DNA of 18,098 bases from the NCBI GenBank assembly GCA_027000105.1, contig JALTOP010000141.1, positions 4,225 through 22,322 of the forward strand. Reading direction: 5' to 3'. The position numbers and the translations under genes are program-made. Origin of the DNA: Planctomycetaceae bacterium (lineage in GTDB: Bacteria; Planctomycetota; Planctomycetia; Planctomycetales; Planctomycetaceae). The notes under the pieces are model-generated. The model ran no database searches and was not told the origin of the DNA. It was given only the letters and a program-made list of their open reading frames with translations. This document shows, one piece after another, positions 13,637 to 18,098 of the stretch (position 1 is its first letter; every line of letters begins with the position of its first letter).

Positions 13637-15535
13637 ATGCTTTTTCTCAATTCTCGCCAGCCGGTATTAATGTTTCTATTGTTGCTGCTATTCGGCACTG
13701 TCTCGGAAGCGGGGCTTCCCAAGCTGACGACCCTCAGTGATGCGAGCATTCAATACGATGTGCCTGCCAGGCATTATGTGGTTCTTCGTCGCGGAGAGAT
13801 CGAGGCGATCATCGCCGACAACAGTGCCATCGATGACGAGGTACTCCCCCAACATCGTGCAGGCTACAGCGGGCTTGTCTCGCTCACACATTCCAGGCAG
13901 AAGCGGAATATTTTCGTGCCAGGGATTGCCGGGCTGAACTTCGAACATATTCACGACGGGACGACTCAGGATCGCAAAATTCTTTTTGAACCGCGCCACG
14001 CGCCGATGGAATTGCGCGTCATTAACGATCATGTCGCGGAGTTGTATCAGGCTCCTACTCCGCATTGGGGACTCGAAAGCTGTTTGCGTTACGAACTGCT
14101 TGATAACGGCCTCATCGAAATGACATTCGAATGTATTCCCCGTCGTGAGACTTTCAAAAATGGTTACATCGGGCTGTTCTGGGCCAGCTATATTCATCAA
14201 CCCGAATCGCCTGATATTCATTTTAAGGGAATGAAACAGGGAGATAAAAACGAAGGCGTCGAAACCGGCAGCAGCAAAATCGGCTGGATTCGCGGTATCA
14301 CTCCCGCACACGGTACGCAGGCCACACACCTCGGAATTGACGATCATCGAACGTTCAAACACGATCGGGATTTCCCGCTTTCTCTTGTTTTCAACCGTTC
14401 CAATTATCGCTACGCGCAACCCTGGTATTACGGCGTCAGTCACAAGATGGCGCTCGCTTTCCTGTTTCGTCCGCAAGACGAAATTCGCCTGACACAATCT
14501 CCATCGGGAGGAGGCAAGGGGAATCCTGCCTGGGATTTCCAGTTTTTTATTCCGGGTTACAAAATCAATCAGCGATATCAAATGGTGATGCGGGCGATGT
14601 ATCTTCCTTTTGAATCGCCATCCCAAATCGAGAATGCCGTCTATCCCGCCCGGTTCGATACAGCCACAACCGATTTTCCAGCCGAGTTGGTTCAATTCAC
14701 CCCGGCAACATGCAACCCTGTTTTTACCGCTCAGGGAGAAGGGCACTGGGATGTCAAAATTCGTGAACGGGGTTGGATCATGCGGGAAAACAACCAGTAT
14801 CGCATGTGGTACACCGGTTACGATGGCACCCGCGAAGGCCAAAAGATGCTCGGTTATGCGACCTCACAAGATGGACTGAAATGGACTCCCCACCCCGGGA
14901 ATCCGATTTACCGCAAGCATTGGGTCGAAGATATGATGATCGTCAAACAGAACGGCACCTATTACATGTTTGCAGAAGGGGTGAAGGATCAGGCACACCT
15001 GTTGACATCGGAAGATGGACTGGAATGGAAAAGAACAGGCCCACTTGATATCCGCCGAACCGACGGACGCCCCATCAAGCCGGGGCCGCGAGGCACTCCT
15101 GTCGCGTGGTACGAAAATGGAACCTGGTATCTGTTTTATGAACGATACGATCAGGGTATCTGGCTGGCAACATCGAAAGAGATGAAAGTTTGGACGAATT
15201 GGCAGGATGAGCCGATCATGCTTCCGGGGCCGGGAAAGGCTGACCGCGACCTCATCGCGATGAATCAGATCATCAAATATAAAGGCCACTATTACGCGGT
15301 GTACCACGGGACAGCCATCAATCCGGATAAATCGAAAAAAAATCTGTGGTCGACCAACATCGCCAAATCCGACGACCTGATACATTGGCAGAAATACAAA
15401 AAGAATCCGCTGCTGCCGATCTCAGAAAACAAATCGAGTGGTATTCTCGTTCACGATGGCAAGAGATTCCGTCTCTACACGATGCACGGAAAAGTCGATG
15501 TCCATTTCCACTGCGAAAACGGGACACCCCAGTGA
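13637..15535 (+). CDS. Secreted protein with a glycoside-hydrolase-like beta-propeller domain
   Basis: This 632-residue protein has an N-terminal signal peptide ('LMFLLLLLFGTVSEAG', likely cut near residue 25). Residues 30-340 form an all-beta-looking domain I do not recognise, with many aromatic residues ('HWGLESCLRYELLDNGLIEM', 143-162). Residues 355-630 show the repeating blades of five-bladed GH43/GH32-like propellers: 'YRMWYTGYDG' then 'LGYATSQDGLKWT' (405-417), 'YYMFAEG' then 'LLTSEDGLEWKR' (455-466), 'WYLFYERYDQGIWLATS', and 'HYYAVYHG' then 'AKSDDLIHWQKY'. Asp372 (in GHWDVK), Glu431/Asp432 and Asp538 are candidate acidic catalytic residues. It probably acts on or binds polysaccharide in the periplasm or outside the cell; enzymatic activity is not proven. 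The start is supported by AAGGGGA five to eleven bases upstream. It is convergent with the flavin oxidoreductase gene. Confidence 0.75.
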   Translation: MLFLNSRQPVLMFLLLLLFGTVSEAGLPKLTTLSDASIQYDVPARHYVVLRRGEIEAIIADNSAIDDEVLPQHRAGYSGLVSLTHSRQKRNIFVPGIAGLNFEHIHDGTTQDRKILFEPRHAPMELRVINDHVAELYQAPTPHWGLESCLRYELLDNGLIEMTFECIPRRETFKNGYIGLFWASYIHQPESPDIHFKGMKQGDKNEGVETGSSKIGWIRGITPAHGTQATHLGIDDHRTFKHDRDFPLSLVFNRSNYRYAQPWYYGVSHKMALAFLFRPQDEIRLTQSPSGGGKGNPAWDFQFFIPGYKINQRYQMVMRAMYLPFESPSQIENAVYPARFDTATTDFPAELVQFTPATCNPVFTAQGEGHWDVKIRERGWIMRENNQYRMWYTGYDGTREGQKMLGYATSQDGLKWTPHPGNPIYRKHWVEDMMIVKQNGTYYMFAEGVKDQAHLLTSEDGLEWKRTGPLDIRRTDGRPIKPGPRGTPVAWYENGTWYLFYERYDQGIWLATSKEMKVWTNWQDEPIMLPGPGKADRDLIAMNQIIKYKGHYYAVYHGTAINPDKSKKNLWSTNIAKSDDLIHWQKYKKNPLLPISENKSSGILVHDGKRFRLYTMHGKVDVHFHCENGTPQ

Positions 15536-15552
15536 AACCGTAATTGTCCCTG

Positions 15553-15571
15553 ATTCCCCGGTTCGAGGAAT
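15553..15571. terminator. Weak hairpin between convergent genes
   Basis: ATTCC (15553-15557) pairs with GGAAT (15567-15571) around a nine-base loop, in the 56-base gap between two convergent genes. A T-rich run follows at 15595-15605 on the plus strand. It could be a bidirectional terminator, but the stem is short. Confidence 0.25.
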
Positions 15572-15591
15572 GTAAATGAACAGAGCCGCGA

Positions 15592-17079
15592 TTATTTGCT
15601 TTTTTGGTTTCTTGCCGATTTGATCTCTTTCAATTGCTGAAATTCCGGTCTCTTTTTGTAGTAGTCATCCAGTGGATAACATCCGGAGATCAGCCCGTTG
15701 CGCGGCCCGGTTGTGCAATCGCTGAAGGTTCTGCAGATTTTCTTTTTCGCCCGGTAATCTTCCCCGCGAAGTACCTGTGCGGGAAGTTGCCATTGACTGA
15801 GCAACAAGCGACCAATTCCGACAAAATCGACATCTCCCCGCCTGAGAACAGCTTGGGCAACATGCGGCAGATACTCCTGAAAATAGGTGTAGGCGGTTCC
15901 CACCATCGCCAGGTGAGGAACAGCTTTTTTGATCTCCGCTACGGCCTGAATTTGTCGAACGCATCCCGCAAGCGGATCTTCAGGGGGCTGGTATCCATCG
16001 GAAGGTGGGAAATAGGCCGGACGCTGTATGTGTGGATTGTAATAGGGAGAACCGGCGGAAAGATTCACCAGCGTCACCCCCCATTCGTCCCGCATCCGTC
16101 TCAGCAACTCGATCGGTTCTCGCAAATCAACTCGAAGTGGCGAATCCCGTTTGCAACCGAAGCCTGTGTATTCTTTTCCCTCGTATTTCATCGGCTCTCC
16201 CACGCCGGGGCGTCCCGATTTTTCATCCATTCCAGAAGGCTGATACGGCAGAGAATCGAACAGGGAAAGCCGCACCCCTATTTGCAGTTCAGGCGATGTC
16301 GCACGAATTCCTTCGCAAATTTCGCGAAGAAATCGGGTTCGTCCGTTAAAATCGCCACCGTATTTACCGGGACGTGTGAAACCGGAAAGCAGTTCGTGCC
16401 CCAGGTAACCGTGACAATGTTTGATATCAACAAACTGAAAACCGATCCGCGAGGCAATTCGGGCTGCCTGGATGTACTTCTCGATCAACTGTTCCAACTC
16501 GGCGTCACTGATGATAACGGAATCGTCGTCAGGAGAGAGACCAATTCGCTGATCCAGCAAGGGATGATGGTAGGCGATTCGTGGTTCCAATCTCTCTTTC
16601 CGGTTCGGTCTGCAATAACGTCCGGAGTGTGTCAACTGTAGTCCGACAAACAGGTCGTCGCAGGAATTGTTTCCGAAGTTTTTGACATGAGCCCGCTTTA
16701 GCACACTAAGCAGTTCAGCCAACGAGGATTCATTATCCGGATTGATCATCAATTGATTTGGGTTCGCCCGTCCTTCCGGAACAACCGCCACCGCTTCACC
16801 CCCCCAGATCAGTTTGCAGCCCGATTCACCAAAATTGTTCCATCGTCGCAAGGTATGTTCACTCGGCTGTCCTGAAAGCGTACCGTCCCACCCTTCCATC
16901 GGATGGACTGCCCAGCGGTTTCCGACCAAAAAACTTCCCACCTGCAACGGTTGGGCCAAAGGGGAACCTTGTGACTGGCTGAGCGGCTCATCATCAACGG
17001 GTAGGTCAAGCCCGAGTTGTGAAAGGTAGTCTCGAAATTCGTCAACTGTTTTCATCGATGCAATACGTCGATACGCCAT
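15592..17079 (-). CDS. NADH:flavin oxidoreductase / Old Yellow Enzyme-like protein
   Basis: This 495-residue protein holds a TIM-barrel FMN domain of the OYE family. 'VGNRWAVHPMEGWDG' (52-66) is the N-terminal FMN-binding strand, 'GLQLTHSGRY' (146-155) carries the FMN-contacting Gln148, and 'VDIKHCHGYLGHELLSGF' (217-234) holds the substrate-binding His pair (221, 223). 'TRPGKYGGDFNGRTRFLREI' (235-254) follows, and 'DFVGIGRLLLSQ' (418-429) is the C-terminal phosphate-binding segment. After the barrel comes C449-x5-C455-x11-C467, which resembles the 4Fe-4S motif of 2,4-dienoyl-CoA reductases but with one cysteine missing. The FAD/NAD domain of those enzymes is absent. A cytoplasmic FMN-dependent reductase is likely; the substrate is unknown. 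Two in-frame ATGs (17079, 17055) are possible; neither has a good ribosome site, and the longer is used. Confidence 0.85.
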   Translation of the reverse strand: MAYRRIASMKTVDEFRDYLSQLGLDLPVDDEPLSQSQGSPLAQPLQVGSFLVGNRWAVHPMEGWDGTLSGQPSEHTLRRWNNFGESGCKLIWGGEAVAVVPEGRANPNQLMINPDNESSLAELLSVLKRAHVKNFGNNSCDDLFVGLQLTHSGRYCRPNRKERLEPRIAYHHPLLDQRIGLSPDDDSVIISDAELEQLIEKYIQAARIASRIGFQFVDIKHCHGYLGHELLSGFTRPGKYGGDFNGRTRFLREICEGIRATSPELQIGVRLSLFDSLPYQPSGMDEKSGRPGVGEPMKYEGKEYTGFGCKRDSPLRVDLREPIELLRRMRDEWGVTLVNLSAGSPYYNPHIQRPAYFPPSDGYQPPEDPLAGCVRQIQAVAEIKKAVPHLAMVGTAYTYFQEYLPHVAQAVLRRGDVDFVGIGRLLLSQWQLPAQVLRGEDYRAKKKICRTFSDCTTGPRNGLISGCYPLDDYYKKRPEFQQLKEIKSARNQKSK

Positions 17080-17226
17080 GTGATCGTCACCGTTCAGTTA
17101 AAGAGTGAGGGCGTTGGCAAGTGCAGACGGCTCAACTTTCCGTCGCCGTTCAACCAGGCACAAATATATGCACAAACAGGGGGCATTGGTGCGAAATGGA
17201 TGAAACAAAACAGTCCGATCCAGGTA

Positions 17227-17254
17227 GCGAGCCACCACTGGCGAGCCACCATGA
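17227..17254. repeat. 14-base tandem duplication
   Basis: GCGAGCCACCACTG (17227-17240) and GCGAGCCACCATGA (17241-17254) are head to tail, with the first eleven bases identical. Confidence 0.75.
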
Positions 17255-17438
17255 AACAGCGTATGCCCGCCCGGATCATTTCGCAACAGATGAAGCAGGA
17301 TAAAGCAAAGCGGTAACCAGAAACCCGTGGCTCATTGCAGCGCGAAGTTGGTTCCTGTTTGCCCGCCATCTGCGCCGCGGTTGACCGTTCGATCTGCAAC
17401 ATCTGGTGTTTCCGCTCTTCAAGGAACGCACCGACATT

Positions 17439-17469
17439 GAGAACGCACGGGGTGTCGAGAACGCACGGG
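17439..17469. repeat. 13-base perfect direct repeat, period 18
   Basis: GAGAACGCACGGG occurs at 17439-17451 and 17457-17469. A decayed copy (AGGAACGCACCG) precedes it at 17422-17433, giving an array of three units at 17-18 base spacing directly after the stop of the proline-rich minus-strand gene. Confidence 0.8.
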
Positions 17470-17471
17470 CA

Positions 17472-18098
17472 TCAACGTGTTAATCGAACAGGAGCCAGAC
17501 CGGTAACGGTGATGAGATCGCCCTGCAAGGCGGCATTTTTTTGGCGAGGCCCATAAACGCCCATCGAACGGCCGAGGTAGCGACTCAAATCAATACCAGG
17601 ACCAGGTTGCAGGTAAGCGAGAAACTTTCCACTGGGGGAAATCAGCACAAACTGCGGGCCGGGAACCTGCGTCCCCGATCGATCTCTGTACTTGAGACGT
17701 TGAATAATCCCCGCTCCTGAAAAGGCTATCTTGTCTCTCGTATGCTGCTGGACATAGGGAATCGGCTGCGGTGTGGGGGGGCCGTTTTGTCGGGCGAGGC
17801 TTCGCCAGTCCGGGGGAAACCGGGATGCCCCGGATGATGGTGGTGTCCCCGTTGATGGGAACGCTTCTTGTGAAGGGGGTGATGTTGCAGTCGTTTCAAC
17901 GGGAGTGGGGGCCGGCCCCAAATCGGGCAGAAAACCGGTTTGTTCCTCGATCACAGAATCGGAAACAGGTTCGGGAAAAGAGATTTCTTCCCCGACACCG
18001 GGAGAGGGAGGAACAATCGACTCGGCGTTGGCATACTGCGCCTCGATTTTCTGCTGCATCGAAAGCAGTTCGGCATCCTTCCGTTCGGTGGCGGATGT
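17472..18098 (-). CDS. Proline-rich protein with small C-terminal beta domain, partial (5' end outside window)
   Basis: The minus-strand frame remains open to the right edge, and the codons before the first ATG (18059) continue a charged, coiled-coil-like stretch ('TERKDAELLSMQQKIEAQYA'), so the true start lies outside. The visible 209 residues run from this helix through a long Pro/Ser/Thr-rich linker into a C-terminal domain. 'GPQFVLISPSGKFLAYLQP' is followed by 'GIDLSRYLGRSMGVYGPR' and 'ALQGDLITVTGLAPVRL'. This resembles the small beta-barrel tail found in planctomycete proteins annotated as SH3-domain containing ('L..P.G....YL.P..G.DL..Y.G..V.V.GPR'). That match is from memory and not a database result. 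The function is unknown; an envelope or periplasmic role is plausible because of the linker. It is followed by a three-unit repeat array. Confidence 0.7.
   Translation of the reverse strand, partial: TSATERKDAELLSMQQKIEAQYANAESIVPPSPGVGEEISFPEPVSDSVIEEQTGFLPDLGPAPTPVETTATSPPSQEAFPSTGTPPSSGASRFPPDWRSLARQNGPPTPQPIPYVQQHTRDKIAFSGAGIIQRLKYRDRSGTQVPGPQFVLISPSGKFLAYLQPGPGIDLSRYLGRSMGVYGPRQKNAALQGDLITVTGLAPVRLTR

Larger units (their letters stand above)
17080..17471. other. Intergenic region between two minus-strand genes
   Basis: These 392 bases contain two short duplications (17227-17254 and 17439-17469). A minus-strand frame (17402-17094) reads as a hydrophobic 102-residue protein ending 14 bases before the oxidoreductase start. 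It has no ribosome site or recognised family, so it is not called as a gene. No promoter or terminator is evident. Confidence 0.45.

Noticed and set aside
13386..13670. 94-codon plus-strand frame upstream of the propeller gene
   Set aside because: It is built from the G/T-rich repeat region, overlaps the better-supported start at 13637 in another frame, and resembles no protein family.
13688..14842. Minus-strand open frame of 384 codons
   Set aside because: It is antisense to the secreted propeller protein, which has a signal peptide, ribosome site and repeating blade motifs. The antisense product has no recognisable features.
15604..16641. Plus-strand open frame of 345 codons
   Set aside because: It is antisense to the OYE-like gene, whose FMN-binding motifs are clear.

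Overview
The window looks like a piece of a bacterial chromosome of moderate GC content, most probably from a planctomycete. That assignment is inference. It rests on the combination of a TPR protein with a characteristic 'DPDLSIL..ENARFEKLL' tail, a secreted propeller protein fused to an unfamiliar N-terminal domain, an Old-Yellow-Enzyme-like protein with a degenerate Fe-S motif, a proline-rich protein with a small beta-type C-terminal domain, and loose gene packing with gaps of 200-700 bases. No rRNA, tRNA, CRISPR array or transposase was seen.

Region 1 (1-1110, + strand): the 3' end of a TPR protein, cut by the window edge, then a strong hairpin, then a MogA-type molybdopterin adenylyltransferase. 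A second hairpin follows mogA.

Region 2 (1469-7777, + strand): a five-gene cell-surface polysaccharide cluster. In order it encodes a WbpA-type UDP-sugar 6-dehydrogenase, a Wzx-type flippase, an O-antigen ligase/Wzy-type membrane protein, a PAPS-dependent sulfotransferase and a WbuB-like family 4 glycosyltransferase. The last three genes are joined by stop/start overlaps (ATGA at 5613-5616, TGATG at 6516-6520). Together they suggest assembly, export and polymerisation or ligation of a glycan carrying a uronic acid and sulfate. The initiating sugar-phosphate transferase, chain-length regulator and outer-membrane exporter are not in the window.

Region 3 (7992-12921): a membrane-anchored metallophosphoesterase on the + strand converges on dnaE (DNA polymerase III alpha) on the - strand. 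The polymerase keeps all nine expected metal ligands of the PHP domain, a sign of built-in proofreading.

Region 4 (12922-18098): a 715-base gap rich in short direct repeats, then a secreted two-part protein with a glycoside-hydrolase-like beta-propeller (+). It converges on an NADH:flavin oxidoreductase-like protein (-). After another repeat-bearing gap comes the 3' part of a proline-rich protein (-) that runs off the right edge.

The most striking structure outside genes is that almost every intergenic space contains one or more short tandem or near-tandem duplications (9-15 base units, periods of 11-18 bases), all different in sequence. Several genes of ordinary type are well supported; I did not find a clearly new defence or mobile system.
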